From positions 1,178,001 through 1,242,000 of the forward strand of contig JAJFZO010000065.1 in NCBI GenBank assembly GCA_021397835.1: a stretch of 64,000 nt of DNA, in the 5' to 3' direction. The notes under the pieces are model-generated. The model had not been told where the DNA came from. It saw nothing but the letters and a program-made list of their open reading frames with translations, and ran no database searches. Of this stretch, positions 40,426 through 52,054 are shown piece by piece (the stretch's first letter is position 1; the number at the start of each line of letters is the position of its first letter). The DNA is from Moringa oleifera (lineage: Eukaryota > Streptophyta > Magnoliopsida > Brassicales > Moringaceae). The position numbers and the translations under genes were made by a program.

Positions 40426-41261
40426 TGTCACGCGGTTAAGGTCTAAGATTGATTTCTCACCAAGTGTTGGCACGAGTGACACCCAACTCGTCAACTAATT
40501 TCTCTGCACACACATAATATCGAGTATACTAAAAAAAAAAAATCACAAACATGCAAGAGAGAGTAAAAGAGAGATACACAACAATTATAGGAATCAATCC
40601 CAAATTTTTCATTCATGAAAAAGGAAATTACAATATAAACGCGACGGAACATCACACCATCATCGATGACTCTACCTATAATATAAATAAGCTGCAAAAC
40701 TTAATGGTAGACACGCCTAACCGCCCGAGGGTAATTTGGCTCCACAACTAGAAAGCTAGCCATACATGTAGCCTTGGCTTCAGCTTTTCACAACAACTAT
40801 CCCACTTTTCGCAACTATCATATACTTGTGGCAACCATTGCCAACCGCTTCCAACCGCATAGACTAAGCCATCCAAAAGCACACCATGTGTCTTGTGCTC
40901 GAGCGTGCACCCAACTTGGTGCCGACGCGAGCCAATGTTTGTTATTTGCGAGTGTTTTGCTCGCATGCTTGCTAAGTGCCATGCACTCGTATAGAATCCC
41001 ATCGAGCCATCTCTCGTGACCCATTTGTTGAAGTTGGCTATTTCGTTGAGCAGCGCTAATCATGTGCCAGCACCCGCTCGTGATGCTACCCATGGCATCA
41101 CTTGCGCTAGGGCCCCAATGAGCATCTATGCCATGCCATTACGTCACCCATAACTTATTAATATCACCTTATCATCGCGCGCCTATCTTCTCGCTTCCTT
41201 AGCCTAGGGTAAGGTCCACCCATGCCATGACTTTGTCAACCCACAAATCACGGGGTTGACA
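40426..41261 (-). repeat. 5' LTR (right copy)
   Basis: An 836-bp copy with TGTCA...TGACA inverted ends. It is paired with 38237-39004 and is longer by about 70 bp. Confidence 0.85.
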
Positions 41262-44200
41262 AAAGCTTATTACTTTGGATGAGGATACTTAAGTCTCTGG
41301 AACTCTTTCCTGTTGAAAGGGTTTTGGAATTGCTATAAACTTCAGAAGGTAGAGGTGATATTGATATTGGTCTAGTGGTGCTCAAAATTTTGGTTTTCAT
41401 AATGGCAGTAAGCTTTTAGACGATGCAGCATCAATGTGGGCACTTGCGAAGCTCAAAGGATAGTGTTATCCGCTTACCATATTACTTTGACATCTTTTCC
41501 AAGGACTTTCTCCCAAATTTCCCCTGCTTTTGAGTTTGATCCTTCATCATTGTTATGCAATGGAAAGATTAAGACTTCCAAGTCACCATCCGAAGCCATT
41601 GATCCTTACTAATTGGATGCTAATGCATACTGAAGATCGATTCTTCCAAGCTGCTTTAACTGACAATTCAAATGGATATCATAGGTTGCATAAATGGCAC
41701 ATAAACTGGAATGAGTGTTTGGCTTTTGCCCTCAGAATTTATCTTCTGTTAGAGGGAGGTAATCTTGTATGCTTTGTTCATGTTCTATAACATATTACCA
41801 AACCTGTTCTGCATTCTATATCTTCCTCAGGATTGAGGATTTCGTTCTATGCAGTTTGCAGCTTGCAGCCAAGAAAGAGAGTATGCTTATGTTCATAGTT
41901 TATCCACTCTGAGTACTCTTTTACTATCAGTTTGCTTCTTTGCAGCTTAATGGAGAAAGATCATATCAAGATGAGTCTAGCTCAATGGTTATGACGAGCA
42001 AACATTGAAAGAGGTTTGAGTTCCATTTTTTTACTAAAGCGTTATCTTATCTAACTGTAATCTGGTTCAGAAACTACGATTTTGTTGGCTTTTCCAAAAT
42101 CCAGCAGATTAATCAATTAGATACTGTGCTAAATTTGAAAGAAATGTCAGTAGGATGCTAAAAAAAAAATTGTGAAAGATCATGCATTTTGCCACAGATT
42201 GATCATGCCCATATATGTTGCTATCTTGGGTTTTCATTTCTTAAAGTGACATCTGTGCTTTTCAAATCTTATCAGTTCTGCGAATTTCCACGCTTAATAT
42301 ATTTAATTAGGCAATAATCAACATTGAACTGACAATGATGAGCCCCTTGTGTATAAATATATGTTTGGATCTGCCACATTAAGCATATGATCTAAAGCAT
42401 TACGCATTGTTAAATTTCAAATTGATCCTCGTCCTGCTTAAAGCACATGGCTCGATGACTAACAAATCCTAATCCAGAGGTTAGGGTTTCATCTCTGCCG
42501 GCAATGTCAGTACAAATGAACCGGAAAGGCACCTGTAGGAAGAATAATTTCATGTTCCTTTTAATAAATTGCCATCATTTCATAACTTAAGTTTTTTAAT
42601 AAAAAATAAAGAATAAAATAAAGGTGTGGTCATCTTGATGGATAAGATAATTACAGAAACAATTTTAATTATTCTATTTTTGGTATGTAATAATTATTTT
42701 GTTATTTTATTTAATTGCATATTATTTGCACTAAGATGTAACGTGTAAGAGTATATGAAAATATTTTTAATTTGTTACAATTATTAAATTAAATTAGAGG
42801 GACAACTGCTATATTAATTACCGTTTACATTAAAAAAAAACGTAATTTAATATTTTTTTATATTCATATAAATGTATCAAAACATAAAAATTTTGAAAAA
42901 TATTAATTATATCGTCATAGTTTCAAATGAAAATTTATGAAAATAATTACATTTATTTGAGATTTATCTTTTTATTTGATTTTTAATGTGAAATTTTAAT
43001 TTATAATTAATATTAACAATTTTACATATATGTAATTTTTGTTCATATAATTAATTTAATTTTTTATATTATTAAAATAAATAAAATTTATTTTTAATAT
43101 TTATATTTAATATATTCTTATTAAATTTGATATAAAAAATTTTATTTTAATATATTTTAAAAATATTAAAATAATTATATAAGTAAAAGTTGATATATAA
43201 CATGTAAATTATTGATAATAATATAAATTATAAATAAAAATTTTACACTAAAATTTTAATAAATAGATATAATTTTTAATTTTTTAAAATTATAAATGAA
43301 ATATAATTAATTTTTTAAAAAAATTAAAATATACATTTAAAAAAATCATCATAATTATTTACTAAAGGAGCCAGTAGACTCGCCAGTGGTTGTACCTATT
43401 GATGACGATCTGTCTTTAGCCCTGGCACTCTTAATTAGGTGCGCTGGACCACCAAATTTTGACCCCATGTAAGCCAGGACATGCTTAATACTTCAATTTA
43501 GTTTCAAACCTAAGCATCATTAATTTCACCAAGGTAAGCATCCTCTAATCTTCTGTAACAAGGATTTCAAATCCGATCATCGACCGACCCTTTCCCTTAA
43601 TTTTCCTCTCTTTTTTTTCAGCAGAAGAATCAATTAATCATCGCAATGTCAAAAAATAAAATCAATAAAATCCCGAATTGATTGACAACTGAGCACTTTC
43701 GGTCCATAAATAGTTGTCAACGGGTTTTTTTTCTATTCATCTAAATTGGTGTTGATTTTTTTATATAAAATTTAAAAGATATTTTTATAATTTAAAATAA
43801 TAAAATTATATTAAAATTTTAATTATTAATTTTATTAAATTATTACGTATTTAAGACCAGAAAGAAACTGCATTGTGGGGAAAGGGTACTGTGGGGAAAA
43901 GACAAAAAGGGGTGAAGGCATTGGCATGAAGATGATAAGCCAGCTTGGCTGTCTTTGTTTTGTAGTGTCTTTCTTTGGGAACAGAAAACCAATTGGTTTC
44001 TTTGTGTTTGAACCAGTGATTGCTTACCAACCAACAGCCTTTTCCTTGTCGCTGCTGCTAATGATACAGGAGCACAGACAAAGAACCAACCCTTCACATT
44101 GACAGTATTGCCCTTGCACTTTTTCAATAACTACATTTATTTTTTGCAAAAAGAAAATATTGTGTTCAAATCAAGATCTTAATTAGACAAATTTCAGTGT

Positions 44201-44910
44201 TACATGTGACGTCAAGTTAGTTGGCAGTGGTCTTTGTAGAAAGTGACAAGTCAGTGGAGGATCAGACATTCATATTAAGATAAGGGCAAGAATAGTACCG
44301 TATGACTTGTAGCCACAAAATGTAGATGACTCCGACCTGTACTAAAGATACTATAGCGTCTAATTTAATCACTTGCTCTATTACTTTTAGATAATGAAAA
44401 CCTTAATGTACAGTTGAGGATTTAATTTTTTGTTGATATAATCTCTACTTTTTTTTAGTTTAATAAAATAATATATAAATTTTTATTTTAAATGAAAATA
44501 AATAAAATATGGTTTAATCATTTATCTTATTAAATTATTACATGTTTTGATTTTTAAAAAATATTTAAAGAAAAATAAAAATACTGTCTGTGTTTATTTA
44601 AATTATAAAATAAGAAAATCAAAGTTATTTGGTATGATAAAGAAAACAAGGGTTGGAAGCCAAAAATTTTCCTGCAAATTTAAATAAATAGAGACATATA
44701 GACAAGGAAAAAAAAACTGAAGAAGACAATTTGTCAATATTTTACATTTTAGAAAGAAAAGGGTGTTTTTGTAATCTCAGGTCATGAAAAATTAAAGTAA
44801 ATGAGAAAAGAAAAACATAAGAAGAGCGTCCAGCGACTGGTTTTGCACGCCAAATATATCTTTCTTAGCTGGTTTATGTCAAACAGTGGGCCATGCACGT
44901 ATATGCTCCC

Positions 44911-44944
<34 letters not shown>

Positions 44945-45010
44945 GGCTGCCTGTCTCTGTCTCGCTCTCCTCTTTCCCTCTCCCTCAATTTCTCTCTCTC
45001 TTCTTGTTTT
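41262..45010. other. Spacer right of the LTR element, mostly AT-rich
   Basis: 41262-41900 carries possible decayed code on the plus strand (for example NGKIKTSKSPSEAIDPY near 41560) with many stops; the family is not recognised. 42550-43860 is extremely AT-rich. The frames at 43843-44127 are not convincing. A palindromic TGACGTCA lies at 44207-44214. Nothing else is supported. Confidence 0.45.
44908..44944. repeat. (CT)n microsatellite upstream of SAUR
   Basis: An interrupted CT run lies about 70 bases before the TATA box of the SAUR gene. CT-rich promoter tracts of this kind are common in plants. Confidence 0.9.
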
Positions 45011-45013
45011 CTT

Positions 45014-45020
45014 TTATATA
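45014..45020 (+). promoter_or_regulatory. TATA box of the SAUR gene
   Basis: TTATATA lies 97 bases before the ATG at 45117, a usual spacing for the short leaders of SAUR genes. Confidence 0.55.
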
Positions 45021-45116
45021 GACAGGTTTGGTTGCAGACTCTAAACTCGGTATTCCTCTCAAAACCTCTCTCTACATATCTACGATCCAACAAAAACAGT
45101 GAGGCAACCGACCTAG

Positions 45117-45515
45117 ATGGCCAAAGTTGGGAAGCTAACGAAGCTTAAGTCAGCCATAAGGAGATGGCCCTCATTCACCAAGCACAACAACAGTGCCGCC
45201 GTGGGAGCAAACGCCACTGTCATGACTGCCACGAGCCCTGACGACAAGGTCTCGAAAGATCTTCATGCAGTTTACGTGGGGAAAGCGCGAAGAAGGTACC
45301 TGTTGAGCTCGGACGTCATATGCCACCCTCTCTTTCAAGAGCTGATAGACAGGTCAGGTGGGCTTGCCGGTGATGGCGAGGGTGATGAAGGCGAAGCCAT
45401 GGTCGTTGCTTGTGAAGTGGTGTTGTTTGAGCATTTCCTCTGGATGCTTGAGAACAGCGGAGCCGATCAACAGCTGGGGTCCATGGAGGAGCTCGTGGAG
45501 TTCTACACTTATTGA
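45117..45515 (+). CDS. Small auxin-up RNA protein (SAUR76/77/78 type)
   Basis: Single-exon gene of 132 aa, as is normal for SAURs, which are intronless early auxin- or ethylene-response genes linked to cell expansion. The start MAKVGKLTKLKSAIRRWPSF matches the SAUR76/78 group, which begins MAKGGKLTKLKS in homologues as I recall. The SAUR core follows: AVYVGKARRRYLLSSDVICH, PLFQELIDRSGG, a Gly/Glu-rich insert (about residues 86-98), CEVVLFEHFLWMLEN and a C-terminal ELVEFYTY. The frame is intact, GC-rich relative to its surroundings, and preceded by a TATA box. Its neighbours, NOC1 on the left and CIA30 on the right, agree with the placement of this SAUR subgroup in Arabidopsis. Confidence 0.95.
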   Translation: MAKVGKLTKLKSAIRRWPSFTKHNNSAAVGANATVMTATSPDDKVSKDLHAVYVGKARRRYLLSSDVICHPLFQELIDRSGGLAGDGEGDEGEAMVVACEVVLFEHFLWMLENSGADQQLGSMEELVEFYTY

Positions 45516-46980
45516 CGATGAGAATTATGAGCGTTAATTAGTCATTACAATTAAGTTGTAAAGATTAGAAGAATGAATATCCAAGTGATCATCAATTAAC
45601 CTTATTTGCTCTGTGCTTCTGTGTTTCGTCCATCCATTAATGGACACTGAGTACTAACCCATTTCATTCAAGGGTCAATCGGAGACGATAATAAGAAAAC
45701 CGAAACAACGTGTATCAATGACTTTTTTCGTCGTCAAGATCTGCCTCCTTTTTTGCTTCCTTCATATGCAAGCTGCTTGTTAATTATGAGTGTTAATATA
45801 TGAAAACTAAGTCCTGGATATAGGAACGTGTGTCAGCTTCTTTTTCCTCTTTCACCGTCCGTTTGCTTACGGGGTAAACGCCAAAAACACAACCTTGCCT
45901 TGAATATGACCTTATACTTATCACCATATGCATCGCACCGACGTGGAGCTACGCCGTACGTTTCCTCATCTGCTAAGAGGGTATTCGTAGATCAATGGAG
46001 TCATGGCCGTGCTGGAGCAAGAAAAGCAAGAAGCAGCCATATACAAGTTGGTGTCCAACTAAGAGAGAGTTCCCCGCTACAAGACAATGATGATCTGCTA
46101 GGTGGCCATGTTGAAAAAATAAATGAATTTTAACATAGATTTTAAGAAGTGCGTAGAGATACTCTCTCCTCTCATATGTAAAAGAAATCAACCTTTCGGT
46201 GTCGGTTGTATGTAAGATGTGATGTTTTAATTTCATTTAGGTTTTGAGAGTATTCCATCGTTGTTGAAAGAGAAAAGGGATAAAGTCATAAAAATTCATC
46301 ACACGTGTACGTGCTATCCTCCAATTTATTGTGCTGAACCGAGTGTGAATCCGAATTCAAACATATCATCACACTGTATTTTAAAAATAAATGAATAAAT
46401 AATCAATTAAATTAATTTTTTTAAATTTTAAATTAGTACACATCAACGCATTAATCCGTCAAATTTAACCATCCATCATTAATATAATTAAACAAATCAT
46501 GTGGCTTGATCACTCGACGATGTGACAGTTTTTTCCATATGTGACACGTATGCGCATGTAGGTGTATTAGTGAGACACAAAACTCCCCTCATTATTCTCT
46601 CGCTCATTCACTTAACACCATCCAAACAATTGAGCTTTTTCCCTTTCTCTCCTAAACTTTTTCTTAAATGAGCTATCAATCTCTTCCCAGATATATATTT
46701 TTTAACTTTTAAATTATTATTTAAATATTAAACAACGTTGTAAAATATGTAATATTAAAGATTTATAAATTATTTTATTTGGAAGATGACGAGATTATAA
46801 ACTACTGTATATTAATTAAAAATAAAGTCACAAAATATCTTAAAGAAGACAATCTAATCTGCAATCGAGTCTACTAAAATTTTAATATTATTTTTTTATT
46901 TATCATTTATTTTAAACAACAATAACCACAATCGAAGTATTAAATAAATAGTATGTAATTTTGTATTGGAATACCTTGCA
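45516..46980. other. Spacer between SAUR and CIA30
   Basis: The first part is SAUR 3' untranslated region. The frames at 45828-46133 and 45973-46236 have no recognised domain. The rest is AT-rich, with no gene or repeat that I can support. Confidence 0.5.
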
Positions 46981-47016
46981 TGGGCCTATTTGAATCATTT
47001 GACATTAAATTGGGCT
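46981..47016. promoter_or_regulatory. Two site II motifs upstream of CIA30
   Basis: TGGGCC at 46981-46986 and TGGGCT at 47011-47016. Such TCP-bound elements are frequent in promoters of nuclear genes for mitochondrial proteins. The leader probably starts near 47100 and may contain an intron ending at the acceptor TTTTATAG before 47624. Confidence 0.5.
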
Positions 47017-47647
47017 AGTTATTCAGGTGTAAAGAACCCAGAGCCATAGTTAGAGGCCCTGGATCTGTAAAACGGGCTTAGATTAGAATGTGGTTGCTCA
47101 ATCCGAGTGGCTCAATTCAAAAGGTCCAATTTCCGTACCCTGCACTCTCCGGCCTCCACCCTCTGGCCTCATGTTCACTGTTTACTCGGTCACCTCTCCA
47201 CTTCGGTGTTCTGTCTAAGCTCCAGTAACGGGGATTTTCCTGCTAATTCTTTGGATGCGTACGGTCAGCACTCTCTCGCGCTCTCTCTATGGCTACTAGG
47301 TTTTAATTTTAGCGCTTATTTTTATGACGTTTTGAGGAATACAAAGCATTTGATCTCCAGATAAAACATGATGTGTCTGTAACTTCAAACTTCATTGCGC
47401 ATGACATGTTTCGTATTTTATTTCAATGAGGTCTAGGAAATAGCTATTTTGTTATAATAATACTTAATTTTACATATTTTGAGGTTGTACCTTGTAAATT
47501 CTTTGTGTATATTTTATGATGTTGAAAATTTTCGTCATTTAAGTATCCCGATTTCTTACTTTTCATCTATTTGGTTGTCAAAGCTCTTCGTTTCTATTAT
47601 CTTTTCTTTTCTTTTCTTTTATAGAAACTTTGATTGTTCAAGGAGAG

Positions 47648-50600
47648 ATGTCACGGTTTCGCGGATTATGGCAAGCTTCTTTTAATGCAACAAAGAAAGG
47701 TGACATTTAATCACCATCATCTCCTCATGAGCCACGCAAGACTATGTTAACTGTTATGTCCCTGATACTTATAGCATTGCCTTTTTGTTCTGAGATCCTT
47801 TGGCTCTTCCAATGAAACGAATTTGATGCTTTTGGTGGCCACTTGTGTGGTTATGCTAATCTTTGGAATGATGTGTCATGTCTAATGTTTTGTTCTAAGA
47901 ACTTGATGGTGGTAGGCACAAAATTACGCTGTAGAGTCCAAGTGTTCCCATTTACAAGTTGTTTTAGATTTCTAGGGACATCTAATACACAACATAGAAC
48001 ACCGCTATGTAAGTTTCATGTTAACTGAAGTATATTGAAGTCGTATTGTTATTTGATCTTGGAAGGGGAAGCACTAGGGTGGATGATAGACCTTGAAGAA
48101 CTTAATGAAATGAAATGCCGAAATTGAGGTATGCCTTTAGGAAGCAAAGTGTAGGTTCAACCTCCAATCAACTTCTACTCAATTCCCATTGTTTGAAGGA
48201 ACTTTTCTTTCTATCCCTTTGATTGAAACTGATCTCAGGTGCCACTGAAAGCAAAAATATCAACATTTGCATCTTAAGATGCATACAGATCAAACTGACA
48301 TCTAGAGTAGGATAGATTTTGAAGTGTAGTTGGCCTTGAGTTTCATCAAATTGTTATTACTAATACGTGGTTATGTATCATTTAAGCAAAAAATCATATG
48401 GAATGATATTTTTATTTTTAATTATGCCATGCAATTATATTAATTACCATGGCTTATGTTCCTTTTCCTTAATCTTATTTGGGAATATCCATGTAGCTCT
48501 AACTTGGAATGTTGAAAATTGGATACCTCCTACTGAGAGGTATATATTCAATTTCAATTCAAAAGAGGAGCTAAAGAAGTGGCATCTATATTCAGATTCT
48601 GAGTATGGAGGTATGTATCCAGCCGAGCTCAATTATGCACCAAGAGGATAGCAATTTATGGATCATCATGTTAATTTATCAGATGCTGTGCATCTGGACA
48701 ATGTGTGGACTTGTGCTTTACTTTCTTTTTTTTTCTTCACCTCTATTTCCATTACCAAGTCACTTGAAGTATGAGTTCACATAAAATGACTCACTGAATA
48801 ATTCTTAAACTTACACTCTATCTTCATATTAAATTCAGATATTTGTCTCTAGATCTTACATTTGTAGCACTGAACCTTTTTCTTCATTCTTATCAGCTTC
48901 TCTTGTATTTCTCGTCAGTTTTTTATTTGATGTTTTCTAGCTGTTCTTGTAGAAACTTCGGCTGGAGTCTGCGGATATGCAAGGGATTAATATGTTTAAT
49001 GTTTAATTATTTTCAGGATTGTCGTCAGCTTCTTTGGAGATAGCAGATGTTGGAAACAGATCAAGTGGTACTTATTAACCTGTATTCAGATTGCAACATG
49101 TCAGAAGTTGTTAGAGCCTGTGATTTTTCAGTTATTGTTCTCTGACCACTGCTTAATGCTGCATAAAATACAATGAATATTAGCTTATCAATGAAGAAGA
49201 AATATTTGAGCATGGATAATTTCTTTTTTGCAAGATACACCCTGCCTATTTAAATTAACAAGGAAAACTACAATATGTTATAGACCTTTACACTGCATTC
49301 TGATTGAATATGGACTTGATGTCCCAGTATAGATCAGCTTGAGACGCTGATCAGTCATAGTTAGAAGATAATGCTCATTGATTTTCATTGGACATGGTTA
49401 CTAAGAGAGTAAAAGTTTTGGCTTTCTATCATAAGCAGAAGAATTTTAAAAAGCATATCTGTCCATTTCAACTTTTCAAAAGGTTTAAGGATTTAATTCT
49501 ACTATATGCTTTTAACTTCGCATAATAATTAGATTTTCATTCTTTAGCTTATTTGTGTATCTCTGTTTAGGGATTTTCTATGGGAACCTTTCCTTGGATG
49601 TAATTGAGGGTTCAAAGTGGAATATTACTCGAAGTGGTTTCTGTGGAATGCGGTCTAAGAAGGTGAAGTAGACTTCCAACATTCTTTACGACTAGAAATT
49701 AACTGAAATGAAAAAAATTTATTGTGGAAAATCATAATATTTAAACATGTAAATTGTTATTCTGTAGCACCTGTGAAATGAATGGTTGAGGGGACTTTAC
49801 ATTATTGGCTGCTGCACAAAATAAATTTAGATAATGTCAAGCTACAAAATAACTTTAGGTAATGTTAATCTTTTTACTGTAAGTTAAAATTGATCGACAA
49901 GATGGTTAGGTAGATTTTCTCTCAAAAGTGGAGGTACTTGTTGAGTGCCATATTGATGCTGTGTAACAAGTCATGTTTAAACTTCATTGTTTTCCAAGGT
50001 GAAGCATGTAAGTTTAGTTAAAAAAAATATTCCCATTTCCACTTTAAAACTTGTTACTACATATGTCAATCAGATAGATGTAACACTTATCTATCGTTTT
50101 TTCCCCCTTTTGTGGGGTGGATATTGGGATTTTTCTTGTTGTTGAGCATTTTTATGATAATGTTTTTGTTTGATGTTTTCCTCATTTATAGTATTGTTAG
50201 ACCTTACATGTAACTGAACTAATTTCATCTTTTACGTAGTGCTTCAAATTGATGTTGAATAAGCTTCCAATGAGTGTATGACAAGTAACAAAAATTTCAT
50301 GTTCTTTTAGGATGTGTTCCTGAAAATTTAAACTCTCAAATTCTACAAATCATGTATTTGGAAATTTTTTTAAACTGAAAAAATTTTAAATTCCATGATT
50401 TTCAAATCTTTTGTTCTTTTGAAATAAGGATTTTATAAATCTCATATTCATTCATTTTCTTTTGGAAGTAATTTGAAAATTCATCTTAAGTCAGAAATTT
50501 ACATGAAATTATTTAATGATCTAAGCACTATTTGTGCAAAAGATTTAGGTATCATTATTAACATCAAATTTGCAGCTTTTTCAATTTAAAAATTAATAAA

Positions 50601-52054
50601 ATTTAAAAACAAAGACATATTTTCAAATATATTTGATGCTAAAAAGGCCTCTTATTGGAAACACCTAGATAAGTGATCTGTTTTTTATTAGGTCCTATCA
50701 TGTTGAAATGGTGTAAATTGCTAGACCACAAAATTATTACCTTCAAGGAAAATTTCACTTCCTATTAATAGTAAAATTAATCCAGGCATTTGAAAATGTT
50801 GAAATTTCATCCAGTTGATTTAAAATTCTTATGTGAATAATTCTTGAGATTTTCAATTTGTAAAAGAATAACAATAATTTAGATGCTCAGATTTTTTTAA
50901 AATTCTTTCCAGAAAATCAATATCGAAGAACAGATCCTTAGAAGATTTGACATATTATCTCATAAAGCCTTTTGCTGATGCATGTGCTGCTAAATATCAT
51001 GTTTATGGTTTAAATGCAGTAGCAAGAGAAAGGATTTATTTTACTTGTATGCCGATGCAGTCCCTTAGTTGTGCCTTTTGCCTGATATATTTGAACAATG
51101 AAACTAATTTTTTCTTGCATCTGGTGCAGTTTGATGGCTTTATCGATTTGGATGCATATGATACAATAGCTCTGAGGCTTAGAGGGGATGGAAGATGCTA
51201 CATATCTACTGTAAGGACCCCCCACCTCCCCTCCCCCATTCTGCTCACATAGAAAGAGAAGTAAAAAGAAATTAAGGCTTGTTTTTCTAATGTTTCCTTC
51301 TTGTTTTCTCCTTGAATGTGTTGACGCAAAACTTGCAAATTCTATACTGAATAACAAATTTTGATTCAGATTTATACAGAGAACTGGGTGAATTCACCAG
51401 GACAGCAAGAAGACAATTCATGGCAAGCTTTTGTTTTTGTGCCCAAGGACAACTGGTATATTGCAAAGGCAGGTTTCTGTCTCAACCTTATGTGTTTAGA
51501 GATGTGATACCATTGAAAAGGCTATTGTTGGAAGACATAAGTCCTCTTCACCAATTTTACATAATTCAAAAGCGTATAAACAATTCAACATGAGAGTTCA
51601 TTTGATGGAGTACCTTTAAGTTTTCTAGTGGCATCTTTGTCGATCAAATCTGTTATTCATTGCTACTAGAGTAATAAAGGCAACTAAAAAAGTACTTGTG
51701 GAAGCACTAGCCGTCAAAGTGGCCTTCAGTGATTACTACCTGAGTGGTTTTGAAGGCTGTTAAACAGAAGAAAGATTGTACATGCATCTAAGTTAACAGC
51801 ATTAATGGATATACACCTTTCTCATTAGTCTAATGTTTCTCATTATAAATTGACTGATCTTTCAGATTCCTCTTGCTCGATACTTGCCAACATGGAGAGG
51901 GAATGTTATAGATGCAAACTTGGAGATGAATCCATCTCGTATTTTAGGCATGTCTCTTTCAGTCAATGCAGAAGGCGGTGTTCCAGGTGCTAGATCTGGA
52001 CCAGGTGATTTCAGAGTTGAAATTGATTGGATCAAGGCCTTGAGATCACAGTGA
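47648..52054 (+). CDS. CIA30: Complex I intermediate-associated protein 30 (CIA30, NDUFAF1-like)
   Basis: Assembly factor for mitochondrial NADH:ubiquinone oxidoreductase by family knowledge. Exons: 47648-47699, 48497-48610, 49017-49067, 49571-49662, 51130-51210, 51370-51468, 51866-52054; 678 nt, 225 aa. The CIA30 domain covers about residues 18-222: [104 protein letters not shown] and [14 protein letters not shown]. No long presequence is seen; the N-terminus [17 protein letters not shown] is basic and Ser/Arg-rich, so import is plausible but not proven. Intron 6 begins with GC (see findings). Intron 4 (1.5 kb) contains a MITE. Confidence 0.95.
50307..50940. mobile_element. PIF/Harbinger-like MITE in CIA30 intron 4
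   Basis: Terminal inverted repeats GGATGTGTTC (50310-50319) and GAACAGATCC (50928-50937) differ at one position. They are flanked on both sides by TTA (50307-50309 and 50938-50940), the target duplication of PIF/Harbinger elements. The 628-bp interior is AT-rich and has no coding frame, as expected for a non-autonomous MITE. Confidence 0.7.

Larger units (their letters stand above)
38237..41261 (-). mobile_element. Truncated Ty3/gypsy-type LTR retrotransposon (gag-protease only)
   Basis: Two direct repeats, 38237-39004 and 40426-41261, flank a 1.4-kb core. In element (minus) orientation the LTR begins TGTCA and ends TGACA. A primer-binding site like that for initiator Met-tRNA (TGGTATAACAGC, 40411-40422) lies 3 bases inside the 5' LTR. 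A purine tract (AGTGGGGGTG, 39017-39008) precedes the 3' LTR. The core encodes broken gag and protease. Reverse transcriptase, RNase H and integrase are absent, so the copy is non-autonomous. Flanking 5-mers GAAGT and AAAGC match only at three central bases, so target duplication is eroded or doubtful. The LTRs are visibly diverged, meaning an old insertion. Confidence 0.85.

Noticed and set aside
43843..44127. 94-codon minus-strand frame
   Set aside because: Isolated in AT-rich spacer, no motif, no start context or promoter.
44782..45148. Open frames rich in Ser-Leu or Arg-Glu beside the SAUR gene
   Set aside because: They arise from the CT-rich promoter tract and overlap the real SAUR start in other frames.
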